Shown one piece after another: positions 17,416 to 28,890 of a stretch of 64,000 nucleotides of DNA. Source of the DNA: JAAYDY01 sp964500225 (GTDB lineage Bacteria > Planctomycetota > Phycisphaerae > FEN-1346 > JAACEH01). The position numbers were made by a program, and so were the translations under genes. The stretch lies in the NCBI GenBank assembly GCA_964500225.1, contig CAZCOA010000008.1, forward strand, positions 1 to 64,000, written 5' to 3'. The notes below the pieces were generated by a model. The model was not told the origin of the DNA. It saw only the letters and a program-made list of their open reading frames with translations, and did not search any database. Positions within the stretch are counted from its first letter, which is position 1; every line of letters begins with the position of its first letter.

Positions 17416-17444
17416 ATTCTACTTCGCCGCCCCACGGTCCGCAA
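17416..17444 (-). promoter_or_regulatory. Promoter of the TPR protein gene
   Basis: On the minus strand TTGCGG (17444-17439), a 17-base spacer and TAGAAT (17421-17416). Transcription would start near 17409. Confidence 0.6.
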
Positions 17445-17470
17445 TGCCACAGTCGGAGGTTTGGGGCTGT

Positions 17471-17499
17471 TTGACACTCGCATGCGGCCCTGATAGAAT
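17471..17499 (+). promoter_or_regulatory. secA operon promoter
   Basis: A consensus TTGACA (17471-17476), a 17-base spacer and TAGAAT (17494-17499). The secA leader would be about 210 bases (17506-17717). No SecM-like arrest peptide or clear attenuator was seen in it. Confidence 0.78.
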
Positions 17500-17717
17500 G
17501 GCGTCCCTGCCGTGACCGGTTCGGGAGTTCCGGCGGCGGTGTACGGGGCGGCGCGACGCGGGCCTCGGTGGCCGAAGACACGTCGGGCCGCCGGCGCCGC
17601 AGGGCGGCACGCATCCGCAGAAGATGAGACAAGCAGCGGGCGGAATCGTCCGGATCGGCTGCCCGGCGGCGTTTCGGCGTCGGCGCGGGGCGGGTCGCGG
17701 CGGGGAGCATCGCAAGC

Positions 17718-21293
<3,576 letters not shown>

Positions 21294-21350
21294 GTGTCCC
21301 TCGGACGCTGGTCGGCCCGCGCACCGCGGAGGTCCGTCGGTATTTCATCC

Positions 21351-22673
21351 ATGAAATCGCCTCGGGTTCCATCGTTCGCCGTCCGTCTGGCCGTGGACAT
21401 GTTCTACGGATTGCTCGTGCTACTGACATGGCCGGTCCTGCTGGTACTGTTACTGTGCAAGCGCAAGTGGCGCGAGGGGCTGCGCGAGCGGATGGGCGGC
21501 GTGCCGGTGCTTCCTGCGCACCCGCTGAGGATCTGGGTCCATGCCATCAGCGTCGGCGAGACCGAGGCCGCGCGGAGCCTGGTGCCGGCGCTACGCGAGC
21601 GATTTCCCGCGGCCGAGATCCTCTTCTCGACGACCACGCGCACAGGCCGCCAGAGGGCCGCGAAACTCTTCCCGGAGTTGCCGCTGTTTCACTATCCAAT
21701 GGATTTCCCGTGGTCGGTCCGCATGGCTCTGCGTCGCATTCAACCGACGATTGTCGTCGAAGTGGAACCGGAGTGGTGGCCCAACTTCCTCTTCACGGCC
21801 GCAAGCCGCCGAATCCCGGTCGTGGCCGTCAATGTGCGGATCACCGAAAAGGCGGTACGCGGTTACAAATGGATTCGCGGCCTCGTCGCCCGCATGATCA
21901 ACTGCATGACGGCCATCGGCGTGCAGAACGACGAGTATGCCGCCCGATTGCAAAGCCTCGGCGCCGACGCCGACCGGATCGCCGTCACCGGACAGATGAA
22001 GTACGACAACGTCACGTTCGGCCGGGTGGCCGGAGCGGATAGCCTGGCGGCCGACCTGGGCCTGCGTCCGGGCGAGCGGGTCATTGTCGCCGGCTCGACG
22101 GGGCCCGGCGAGGAAGCGATGTTGCTGGATGCCTTTGCGGCCGTACGGAGTGTCGTCCCCGACATTCGTCTGGCCATCGTGCCGCGCAAGCCCGAACGGT
22201 TCGACGAGGTGTCGCAACTCATCGTCGCTCGCGGCTATCGCCTGGTGCGGCGGAGCGAGACGACAAGCCGCCCTGCCGCGGCCGATGCCGAGGCGATTCT
22301 CCTGGGCGACACGATGGGCGAACTGATGAAATTCTACCAGATCGGCTGCATCGCCTTCATCGGCCGCAGCCTCGTCCCGCTGGGCGGCAGCAACCCCATC
22401 GACCCGGCGAGCCTGGGCCTGCCCCTGATCTTCGGGCCGCACATATTCAACTTTCCCGAGGCCGAGGAGTTGTTCGTCCGTGGCGGCGCGGCTCGCATCG
22501 CAACCGATGCGAAGTCGCTGGCACAGACCCTGATCGAGGTGTTACAATCTCCGGAGCAGTTGGCGGCCATGGGCCGGCGCGCCCGCGAGGCCATCGGCAG
22601 CCGCCAGGGCGCCACTGCCCGCAACGTGGACCTGATAGCCCGGGCCCTGGAGGCCCGCGAGGCCGTGCGATGA
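21351..22673 (+). CDS. kdtA: 3-deoxy-D-manno-octulosonic acid (Kdo) transferase
   Basis: 440 residues. Transfers Kdo from CMP-Kdo to lipid A precursor at the inner membrane, so the organism probably makes LPS. An N-terminal signal anchor (FYGLLVLLTWPVLLVLLLC) precedes the GT30 domain, with WVHAISVGETEAARSLVPAL, VEVEPEWWPNFLF and, in the C-terminal half, GSNPIDPASLGLPLIFGPH. The family's usual ETELWPN is EPEWWPN here. The start is uncertain: the ATG at 21351 keeps the anchor and lies 18 bases after GGAGG, while a GTG at 21294 directly abuts the secA stop. Its stop overlaps the proB start (ATGA). Also known as waaA. Confidence 0.93.
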   Translation: MKSPRVPSFAVRLAVDMFYGLLVLLTWPVLLVLLLCKRKWREGLRERMGGVPVLPAHPLRIWVHAISVGETEAARSLVPALRERFPAAEILFSTTTRTGRQRAAKLFPELPLFHYPMDFPWSVRMALRRIQPTIVVEVEPEWWPNFLFTAASRRIPVVAVNVRITEKAVRGYKWIRGLVARMINCMTAIGVQNDEYAARLQSLGADADRIAVTGQMKYDNVTFGRVAGADSLAADLGLRPGERVIVAGSTGPGEEAMLLDAFAAVRSVVPDIRLAIVPRKPERFDEVSQLIVARGYRLVRRSETTSRPAAADAEAILLGDTMGELMKFYQIGCIAFIGRSLVPLGGSNPIDPASLGLPLIFGPHIFNFPEAEELFVRGGAARIATDAKSLAQTLIEVLQSPEQLAAMGRRAREAIGSRQGATARNVDLIARALEAREAVR

Positions 22674-23794
22674 GCGAGAAGATACGCCAGGAGCTTTTTT
22701 CCAAAGTCTCCAGCGCCGTCGTCAAAGTCGGCACCAACGTCCTCACGGACGACAACGGACGCCTGGATCATGACCTGATCGGCGACCTGTCCGGTCAGAT
22801 CGCCATACTGCTGAAACGCGGAATCAAGTTGGCCGTCGTCTCCAGCGGCGCTATCGGCGCCGGCATGGACGCCCTCAGGATGACGCGCCGCCCCGACGAC
22901 CTGCCGCGACTTCAGGCCTGCGCCGCCATCGGCCAGGCGCGGCTCATTCACGTGTTCGATCAGGCCCTCAGCCGCCACGGCTTCCATGCCGCCCAGATTC
23001 TCATCACCCGCGACGATTTCGAGCATCGCAGCCGATACCTCAACATCCGCCACTGCATCGGCGCCTTGCAGCAGATGGGGGCCGTGCCCATCCTCAACGA
23101 AAACGACACCGTCAGCGTGGACGAAATCCGCTACGGCGACAACGACATCATTGCGGCCCTGGTCACGCACAACCTGCGGGCCGACGCCCTGGTGCTCCTG
23201 ACCGTTGTCGAGGGGCTGTACCGCGACAAAGCGCGCGGCGACCTGATCGACGTGGTCGAGACCATCGACGACCGCCTCACCGCGCTCATCGACGGTTCGC
23301 GCAGCCGCAGCGGCACGGGCGGCATGGGCTCCAAGCTCGAGTCCGCCCGCACCGTCACCCAGTCGGGCGAGGCCGCCGTGATGGCCTGCGGGCGCCGCAA
23401 AAACGTCCTGGTGGACCTGTTCGACGGCAAGAAGGTGGGAACGCTGTTTCTGCCGAACCCGTGCCGCATGACTAGCCGCAAGCGGTGGCTTGCCTTCAGT
23501 GCCCGCAGCCGCGGCAAGCTGACGGTGGACGCCGGGGCGGTGCGTGCCCTGGTCGAGGGCGGCAAAAGCCTGCTGGCCGGCGGCATCACCCAGGTTGCCG
23601 GCGACTTCGAAGCCGGAGACGTCGTGGCCATTGTGGACGATCAGGGCCGCGAGATCGCCCGCGGCCTGGTCAATTACGATGCCGAGTCGCTACGCAAAAT
23701 CCGAGGGTGCAAGTCCTCGCAGTTCAAGGCGATTCTGGGCTCCAAACCCTACGACGAGGTGATCCACCGCGACAACCTTGTCCTGCGATCCTAG
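22670..23794 (+). CDS. proB: Glutamate 5-kinase
   Basis: 374 residues. Phosphorylates glutamate with ATP in the first step of proline synthesis. An amino-acid kinase domain (1 to about 260) shows VVKVGTNVLT, VVSSGAIGAGMDAL, PILNENDTVSVDEI and GTGGMGSKLESA. A C-terminal PUA domain (about 275-370) starts near KLTVDAGAVRALVEGGKSLL. The length is that of full ProB. It is coupled to kdtA by a 4-base overlap. proA is not adjacent, which is unusual for proline genes, so it probably lies elsewhere. The operon link with secA and kdtA shows no obvious functional logic. Confidence 0.95.
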   Translation: MSEKIRQELFSKVSSAVVKVGTNVLTDDNGRLDHDLIGDLSGQIAILLKRGIKLAVVSSGAIGAGMDALRMTRRPDDLPRLQACAAIGQARLIHVFDQALSRHGFHAAQILITRDDFEHRSRYLNIRHCIGALQQMGAVPILNENDTVSVDEIRYGDNDIIAALVTHNLRADALVLLTVVEGLYRDKARGDLIDVVETIDDRLTALIDGSRSRSGTGGMGSKLESARTVTQSGEAAVMACGRRKNVLVDLFDGKKVGTLFLPNPCRMTSRKRWLAFSARSRGKLTVDAGAVRALVEGGKSLLAGGITQVAGDFEAGDVVAIVDDQGREIARGLVNYDAESLRKIRGCKSSQFKAILGSKPYDEVIHRDNLVLRS

Positions 23795-23798
23795 ACCG

Positions 23799-24407
23799 TC
23801 AGACCCGCTTGTGATGCTCGGCCGAGAATCCGTAGTGGCCCACGCTCTGGGCCAGTGCGAAATACTGCCCCGCCCCCTTCACGTTCGGACAATAGGCCAG
23901 CGGCTCCAGGGCGTCCACGAGCAGCCGCCCGTTCGCGTCCAGCAATTCCTCATGGACCTGCACGGCCAGAACCTCGGCGATGAACACCTCGTGCGACCCC
24001 AGAGGTAGCCGTTGAGTGGTCCGGCATTCCAACGCCAAAGGACATTCCCGGATGATCGGTGCATTGACCTGGCTGGCGTCGATGGGCGTCCATCCGGTCT
24101 CGGCGAACTTGTCGTGGTCGCGGCCGCTCAGCGTGCCGCACAGATCGGCGTGCAGCGCCGACCCGGCCGACGGAATATTGATGACAAAGTCGCCGTTCTC
24201 CTCCAGCAGCGTGAAGCTGAACCGCCCGGGTCGCACCGCCACCGACACCAGCGGCGGCTGGCTGCACACGACTCCCGTCCAGGCAATCGTGATAATATTG
24301 TTCTTGCCCTCCCTACCACGGCAGGAAACCAATGCGACCGGTGTCGGCATCAAACACGTGGTCGCAGGCAGGACGCGGTGGCGGATGATTTTGCCGCGGA
24401 CGGTCAT
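23799..24407 (-). CDS. Flavin reductase-like FMN-binding protein
   Basis: 202 residues. The split-barrel flavin reductase fold is visible: RHRVLPATTCLMPTPVALVS, NIITIAWTGVVCSQPPLVSV, GDFVINIPSAGSALHADLCG and FIAEVLAVQVHEELLDANG. It most resembles the flavoredoxin/DIM6-NTAB branch, in which FMN is bound and reduced or used for electron transfer. The physiological partner is unknown. The ATG at 24407 is set by an excellent AGGAGGAA site; the upstream extension is Pro/Gly-rich and rejected. The 3' end lies only 4 bases from the proB 3' end. Confidence 0.88.
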   Translation of the reverse strand: MTVRGKIIRHRVLPATTCLMPTPVALVSCRGREGKNNIITIAWTGVVCSQPPLVSVAVRPGRFSFTLLEENGDFVINIPSAGSALHADLCGTLSGRDHDKFAETGWTPIDASQVNAPIIRECPLALECRTTQRLPLGSHEVFIAEVLAVQVHEELLDANGRLLVDALEPLAYCPNVKGAGQYFALAQSVGHYGFSAEHHKRV

Positions 24408-24574
24408 AGCTGTTCCTCCTGGACCCATCGGACCGGGGCCGTCGGGACCGCTGATCGGAGCTGCTTCGCCCCAGGACGTGTTGAGCGCCAAGCCTGCCCC
24501 GTCAGGCATGGTCGGGCTGCGGCCGGTTTACGCCCGCCGCACGGCACCAACCTTCAACTTCGCTCAGGACGCGC

Positions 24575-24602
24575 TTGACAAGCGGCTTCCTGAGTTTATA
24601 AT
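24575..24602 (+). promoter_or_regulatory. Consensus promoter of the small basic protein
   Basis: Perfect TTGACA (24575-24580) and perfect TATAAT (24597-24602) with a 16-base spacer. It is the only promoter in the window with both hexamers at consensus, suggesting strong expression. Confidence 0.85.
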
Positions 24603-24661
24603 AGCCTGTCTTAGGTTTTCGGGCAATCGCTGACACTGCATTGTGTGGAAGGATACGACAT

Positions 24662-24784
24662 ATGGCACGTCCGCGTCGCAACGCCAACCTGGCCTTCCGG
24701 TCGAAGAGGGCCAACCACGGCCGCAAACCCTGCAAGGGCAAGCTCAAGAGCCGCTTCGTCCGCGACCGTCGTCGCAGTCGCTAG
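24662..24784 (+). CDS. Small highly basic protein, 40 residues
   Basis: Starts MARPRRNANLAFRSKRANHG and has about 17 Arg/Lys in 40 residues, with one Cys. Its ribosome site is GGAAGGAT, its promoter is consensus, and a strong terminator follows at 24817-24847, making a complete single-gene unit. The size and composition are those of small ribosomal proteins or rRNA-associated peptides (such as bL34 or bTHX), but the sequence does not match their signatures. The RANHGRKPCKGK segment recalls small basic proteins of planctomycetes, from memory only. A ribosome or nucleic-acid role is inferred. Confidence 0.75.
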   Translation: MARPRRNANLAFRSKRANHGRKPCKGKLKSRFVRDRRRSR

Positions 24785-24816
24785 TCGGCACAAAAGCCTT
24801 TTCAAGCATCACTTAC

Positions 24817-24847
24817 AGACGCCCGACCGACTTCGGGCGTCTGTTTT
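24817..24847 (+). terminator. Intrinsic terminator of the small basic protein
   Basis: A perfect 10-base-pair stem (AGACGCCCGA with TCGGGCGTCT), 6-base loop, then GTTTT. The T-tract touches the stop codon of the convergent gene at 24847. Confidence 0.88.
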
Positions 24848-25551
24848 CATGCACCGCCCCGCCCCGCCAGCACCCGATCCAGCCCCTCGCTCAGCCGCAA
24901 CAGCTCCTCGCACCGGTGGACTTCCAGCGAGCCCCCGCGGCCGTAGAGCAAGGCCAGGTCGCCGACCATTTCCAGCGACTCCAGGCTGTTGCGCATCGCG
25001 AACTCGCGCACCGCCGGCGTCAGCAGGCCGCGGACCTCCGCCTCGTCGTCGCCGGACACCACGTAGGCATCACTGAAAGCCGGATCGTCCGGAAAGTCGA
25101 TGTCCTTGCCCGTGAACCAGTCGCCGATGCGGTCGAAGAACCCTTCGGGGCGCACCATCAGCCGCGATACCGCCGCCGGGGCCTGCCACGTGCAGCAGTA
25201 CTGTGTGTGCGTGTGGCTGTCCTTGCCGCCACCGGTCACATAGACGTACTCGAACAGAATGATCTGTCTGCCGCCGTGGTCGCCGATCAGCACATGCCTC
25301 ACCTTCTTGCTGTGGCCCCTGCGCATCAAGGCGAAGACACCCATGCGGTCGCGAAGCCCTAGCAAGTCCTCGGCCATGAACGTGAATCCACGGGCTGCGG
25401 CGAAGGTATGCAACTGGTCTCGCCGCCGTTTGATCGCGGCCCGTTGACCGATGATCGCGATGATCACAAGGATCACAAGGACCGCCAAGACAGCGAAGAA
25501 GACCAACGGAATGGCGAACATCGCCGGGACAAAAAAGGGAAATGCCGACAT
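24847..25551 (-). CDS. Membrane-anchored protein of unknown function
   Basis: 234 residues. One long N-terminal membrane helix (FFVPAMFAIPLVFFAVLAVL and on, about 5-35) is followed by a basic stop-transfer (QRAAIKRRRDQ) and a soluble domain of about 190 residues, probably cytoplasmic. The soluble part includes FAAARGFTFMAED, IILFEYVYVTGGG and VVSGDDEAEVRGLLTP. This anchor-plus-beta-rich layout recalls DUF3137-like proteins, but the match is not certain. The ATG at 25551 has CAGGAGG six bases upstream and a good promoter at 25579-25607. It is divergent from the RDD gene. Confidence 0.72.
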   Translation of the reverse strand: MSAFPFFVPAMFAIPLVFFAVLAVLVILVIIAIIGQRAAIKRRRDQLHTFAAARGFTFMAEDLLGLRDRMGVFALMRRGHSKKVRHVLIGDHGGRQIILFEYVYVTGGGKDSHTHTQYCCTWQAPAAVSRLMVRPEGFFDRIGDWFTGKDIDFPDDPAFSDAYVVSGDDEAEVRGLLTPAVREFAMRNSLESLEMVGDLALLYGRGGSLEVHRCEELLRLSEGLDRVLAGRGGA

Positions 25552-25578
25552 GGCGGCCTCCTGGAGTTGATGGAGCAC

Positions 25579-25607
25579 ACTGTAGCCCGCCGGCCATGGC
25601 CCGTCAA
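25579..25607 (-). promoter_or_regulatory. Promoter of the membrane-anchored protein gene
   Basis: On the minus strand TTGACG (25607-25602), a 17-base spacer and TACAGT (25584-25579). Confidence 0.68.
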
Positions 25608-25628
25608 CGGCCAATCGCACGGCTGCGC

Positions 25629-25657
25629 TTGACACGTCCGGGCGGTGCGGCTATCGT
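25629..25657 (+). promoter_or_regulatory. Promoter of the RDD-SpoIIM pair
   Basis: TTGACA (25629-25634), a 17-base spacer and TATCGT (25652-25657). Transcription would start near 25664. Confidence 0.68.
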
Positions 25658-25693
25658 GGCCGCGGTGCATTGAAAGGACGGGGGGGGGCCGAC

Positions 25694-26515
25694 GTGACCA
25701 CGCTGACCACCATCGAAACGCCCGAACGCGTGGCGCTGACCTACGACGTCGCCGGCCTTGGCACCCGCGTGCTGGCCTACTTGGTGGACCTCGCCGTGCG
25801 CGTCGCCGTGCTCCTGCTGGTCACCATCGCCTTCTTCGTCATTTACGAACAGCAAGGCTTCGCTGCCGTGACCTCGGGCGTCCGTGCCGCCTCCGTGGTC
25901 GGCTTCTTTCTGCTGCACTGGGGCTACGCGACGCTCTTTGAGGCCTTCTGGAACGGCCAGACGCCCGGCAAGCGGCTCATGGGCATCCGCGTTATCAAGG
26001 AAGGCGGGTTTCCACTGTCGTTCTTCGACTCGGCCCTGCGGAACCTCGTCCGCGCGGTTGATTTTCTGCCCGTCTTTTACGGCCTGGGAATCGTCTGCGT
26101 GTTTCTGACCCAGCGCCATCAGCGCATCGGCGACCTGGTCTCGGGTACGCTCGTGGTGCGTCACTCGCCCGCGCGGCGGTCGTCGCTGGACGACATCCTG
26201 GCCGCCCACCGACAGGCCGACGCCGACACCTCGCAGCGGCTGGCCCGTGTACCGCTCACGGTGGAACAGTTCGAGGCCGTCGTCGAGTTTCTGCGACGGG
26301 CCGAGCGCCTGACGCCGGACGCCCGGCAACGCATCGCCCGCAAATTCGCCGCCCCGATCCGCCGCAGTATCGCCGATTCCAAAAGCCTGCGCGAGACGAT
26401 CCGCGCCGACGACCTCGACGACGAGGCCCTGCTGGCCCTCGTGGTATACGCTCGCCAGTCGCAGGCCGGGCAGCCGGCCGGTGCCGTAACGGACGGCGGG
26501 GAGCGCCGCCCATGA
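25694..26515 (+). CDS. RDD family membrane protein
   Basis: 273 residues. The RDD domain spans about residues 10-150, with the Arg in LGTRVLAYLVDLAVRV, membrane helices at about 20-45 and 60-80, the WNGQTPGKRLMGIRVI motif, and RHQRIGDLVSGTLVV. A soluble C-terminal tail of about 120 residues is helical. RDD proteins are small membrane proteins of poorly defined role. The start is uncertain: a GTG at 25694 after a G-rich tract, or a TTG at 25670 only about 6 bases from the predicted transcription start. Its stop overlaps the SpoIIM-like start (ATGA). This pair faces the MoxR/DUF58 operon, a pairing seen in many genomes. Confidence 0.87.
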   Translation: MTTLTTIETPERVALTYDVAGLGTRVLAYLVDLAVRVAVLLLVTIAFFVIYEQQGFAAVTSGVRAASVVGFFLLHWGYATLFEAFWNGQTPGKRLMGIRVIKEGGFPLSFFDSALRNLVRAVDFLPVFYGLGIVCVFLTQRHQRIGDLVSGTLVVRHSPARRSSLDDILAAHRQADADTSQRLARVPLTVEQFEAVVEFLRRAERLTPDARQRIARKFAAPIRRSIADSKSLRETIRADDLDDEALLALVVYARQSQAGQPAGAVTDGGERRP

Positions 26516-27540
26516 ACCTCGACCGCTTCGTCGCCCGCAACCAGGAACAGTGGCAGGCACTGGAGGATCGGCTCAGGGTCATCGAGCAACAAGGGCCCCA
26601 GCACCTCGACGCCGAGGAGTTGCACGACTTTGCCCTGCTCTATCGCAAGGCCGCCGACGATCTGGCCTACGCCCGCACATTCTTCAGCGACAGTAAGGTC
26701 ACCGAGTACCTCAATGACGTGGTCGGCCGCATCCATCCCCTGCTCTACAATCGCTCGCGCCGTTCGCCGATCAACGTCATCGCGTTTTTCCGCCGCGATT
26801 TCCCGCAGACGTTCCGACGCTCGTGGCGTTCTATCGCCACGGCCGCGGGCATTTTCGTCCTGGCCGCCCTTGTCGGGTACTTCGGCACGTGGCAGAACCC
26901 GTCGGCGGCGCGGCGGATTCTGCCGGCACACGTCGTCCAGAGCGTGGACGCCGGCCGCATGTGGACCAGCGACGTCTACGCCATGGCCCCCGGGGACTAC
27001 CTCTCCGCCAAGCTCTTCACGAACAACATCGCGGTCACGTTCACGCTGCTGGCCCTGGGCATGACGGCCGGCGTCGGCACGGTGTTTCTGCTTGGGCTGA
27101 ACGGTCTGACGCTGGGAGCGGCCGGCGGCCTGTGCCATTCGGCAGGCATGGGCGGCCCCTTCTGGTCCTTCGTGGCGGCGCACGGGCCGCTGGAACTCCT
27201 GGTCATCTTCATCGCCGGCGGCGCCGGCCTCGAACTGGCCATGGCCCTGGTGGCACCCGGTTCCTGGCGACGCAGCGACGCCCTGCGATTGCGCGGCGAG
27301 AAGGCCGTCAAGCTCATCGTCGGCAGCATGCCGCTGCTGGTCGTGGCCGGCGTGGTCGAGGGCGTCGTCTCGGGCGGCACGCCGCTCTGGGTGGTCGGGC
27401 GCGGCTACGACCTCGCCCGCGTGCTCTGCGGCCTGACGCTCGTCGCCGCCGTGTTGTCGTACCTGCTGCTTGCCGGCCGCGGTGAAGCCCGCGTTGCGGC
27501 CGAAGGTCAGAGCCTGCCACGAGCCTTGATGTCCAGATAG
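26512..27540 (+). CDS. SpoIIM/DUF95 family membrane protein
   Basis: 342 residues. An N-terminal helical soluble part (about 1-100, MNLDRFVARNQEQWQALEDR) precedes about five membrane helices. These include SIATAAGIFVLAALVGYFG and the conserved segment FTNNIAVTFTLLALGMTAG, then AHGPLELLVIFIAGGAGLEL, typical of stage II sporulation protein M-like (DUF95) proteins. Outside Firmicutes these are not sporulation genes and commonly sit with RDD and MoxR/DUF58 genes, as here. It overlaps the RDD gene by 4 bases. Its 3' end overlaps that of the convergent DUF58 gene by 34 bases. Confidence 0.9.
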   Translation: MNLDRFVARNQEQWQALEDRLRVIEQQGPQHLDAEELHDFALLYRKAADDLAYARTFFSDSKVTEYLNDVVGRIHPLLYNRSRRSPINVIAFFRRDFPQTFRRSWRSIATAAGIFVLAALVGYFGTWQNPSAARRILPAHVVQSVDAGRMWTSDVYAMAPGDYLSAKLFTNNIAVTFTLLALGMTAGVGTVFLLGLNGLTLGAAGGLCHSAGMGGPFWSFVAAHGPLELLVIFIAGGAGLELAMALVAPGSWRRSDALRLRGEKAVKLIVGSMPLLVVAGVVEGVVSGGTPLWVVGRGYDLARVLCGLTLVAAVLSYLLLAGRGEARVAAEGQSLPRALMSR

Positions 27541-28865
27541 CGATTAACCAGTGCGGCCAGGAGTTTGTCGGCATCCACATCAAGGGTCATGACACCTCGC
27601 GACGCGAGCACCTGCCGCGTGATGGCGTGCTCGCGGAGCACTTCGCGTGCGGCGGCGCTGCGGTAGGCATCGAAGGCGACACGCGGCACTGCGGCGGCCG
27701 CCTCTGCCAGCTTCGGGTCGCGGATCGTCGCACAGACCGGCAGATGGCGCGGCAACATGGCCGACAACCGCACCACCATCGCCGAGTTGCTGCTCCCGGC
27801 CGCCAGGTCCGTGAGCATCACGATCAGGCTGCGGCGACTGACGCGGGCGGCCAGGTGTCCCAGTGCATGCGCGTAGTCGGACTCGAACAGGTCGGCCTCG
27901 GTCCGTGCCAGGGCATCGACCACGCGACGGAACTGCCCGGCCCCCTTGCGCGGCGGCAGGTAGAAACGCACCTCCTTCGAGAAGATCATCAGGCCCACGC
28001 GGTCCCCCGACAACAGCGCCACGTTGGCCAGCCCCATCGCCGCGGCGACGGCGTGGTCGAGCTTGGTCAGGGCGTTGACCTCGGCGGTCATCAGGCGGCC
28101 GGCGTCCAGCGCGATAATCAGCCGCTGGTTCCGTTCGAGTTCAAACTCGCGGACCGTCGGCTGGCGATGCTTGGCGGTGGCTTTCCAGTCGATGAGCCGC
28201 GTGTCGTCGCCCTGCACGTAAGGACGCAGGCGGTGGAACTCGCGGCCCTCGCCGAGAACCCGCATGCGCCGCAAGCCGCTGACATGACGACCGGCCCGCG
28301 CCATGAGCCGCCGGCTGCGGGCCACGCCGTAAATGTCGGGATACACCGAGACACGCCGACCGGCCGGCCGCTGTTCCTGACGCACGACCAATCCGAGGCG
28401 CCCATACCTCCGCACATGCAGCGGCCCAAGCTCGAACTCCCCGCGGACCATCGGCGTAAACAGGTAGGTCAGCTCCGTGCGGCTGGAGGCGGGAACGACG
28501 GTCTCCAGCGGCAGGGTCTCGCCGGCCTCGAACGAGTCCGGCAACGTATCGGCAATCGAGAGCCGCACCGGACGATCCGTGTGATTCTCGATCAGCACGC
28601 GGGCGACATTCGCAGCGCCCTGGCTGAGGATGTCCTCGGTGACGCGCCGTACGACAAGGTCGCGCTGGGCGTCGGCGGCGCGGCCCAGCGACCGACGGTC
28701 CACGGCCAGCAGGACAAAAACCACGGCGTCCAGGATCGCGCCGACCAGCAGGGCCGCCCGGCCCAGACCGGCGTCGCCGATCTGGATCATCGGGCCGATA
28801 AGACCGAGGGCCATAATCGCCGCGCCGACGAACAGCAGAACGATGACTCGATCCGTGAAGATCAC
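27507..28865 (-). CDS. DUF58 family membrane protein
   Basis: 452 residues. Two membrane helices at the N-terminus (about 7-27 and 35-53) precede a beta-rich extracytoplasmic-looking region. The DUF58 signature follows: LRPYVQGDDTRLIDWKATAK, then REFELERNQRLIIALDAGRL. The metal-binding DxSxS is degenerate here (DAGRL), unlike the DUF58 protein at 8608. It is the last gene of the five-gene minus-strand operon, 25 bases after MoxR. Such proteins are thought to work with MoxR; no substrate is known. Confidence 0.92.
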   Translation of the reverse strand: MIFTDRVIVLLFVGAAIMALGLIGPMIQIGDAGLGRAALLVGAILDAVVFVLLAVDRRSLGRAADAQRDLVVRRVTEDILSQGAANVARVLIENHTDRPVRLSIADTLPDSFEAGETLPLETVVPASSRTELTYLFTPMVRGEFELGPLHVRRYGRLGLVVRQEQRPAGRRVSVYPDIYGVARSRRLMARAGRHVSGLRRMRVLGEGREFHRLRPYVQGDDTRLIDWKATAKHRQPTVREFELERNQRLIIALDAGRLMTAEVNALTKLDHAVAAAMGLANVALLSGDRVGLMIFSKEVRFYLPPRKGAGQFRRVVDALARTEADLFESDYAHALGHLAARVSRRSLIVMLTDLAAGSSNSAMVVRLSAMLPRHLPVCATIRDPKLAEAAAAVPRVAFDAYRSAAAREVLREHAITRQVLASRGVMTLDVDADKLLAALVNRYLDIKARGRL

Positions 28866-28890
28866 GCTCGCTCGAACGCCTCCGGACGGA

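Noticed and set aside
17506..17717. SecM-type arrest leader before secA
   Set aside because: No convincing short frame with a signal sequence and ribosome site was seen.
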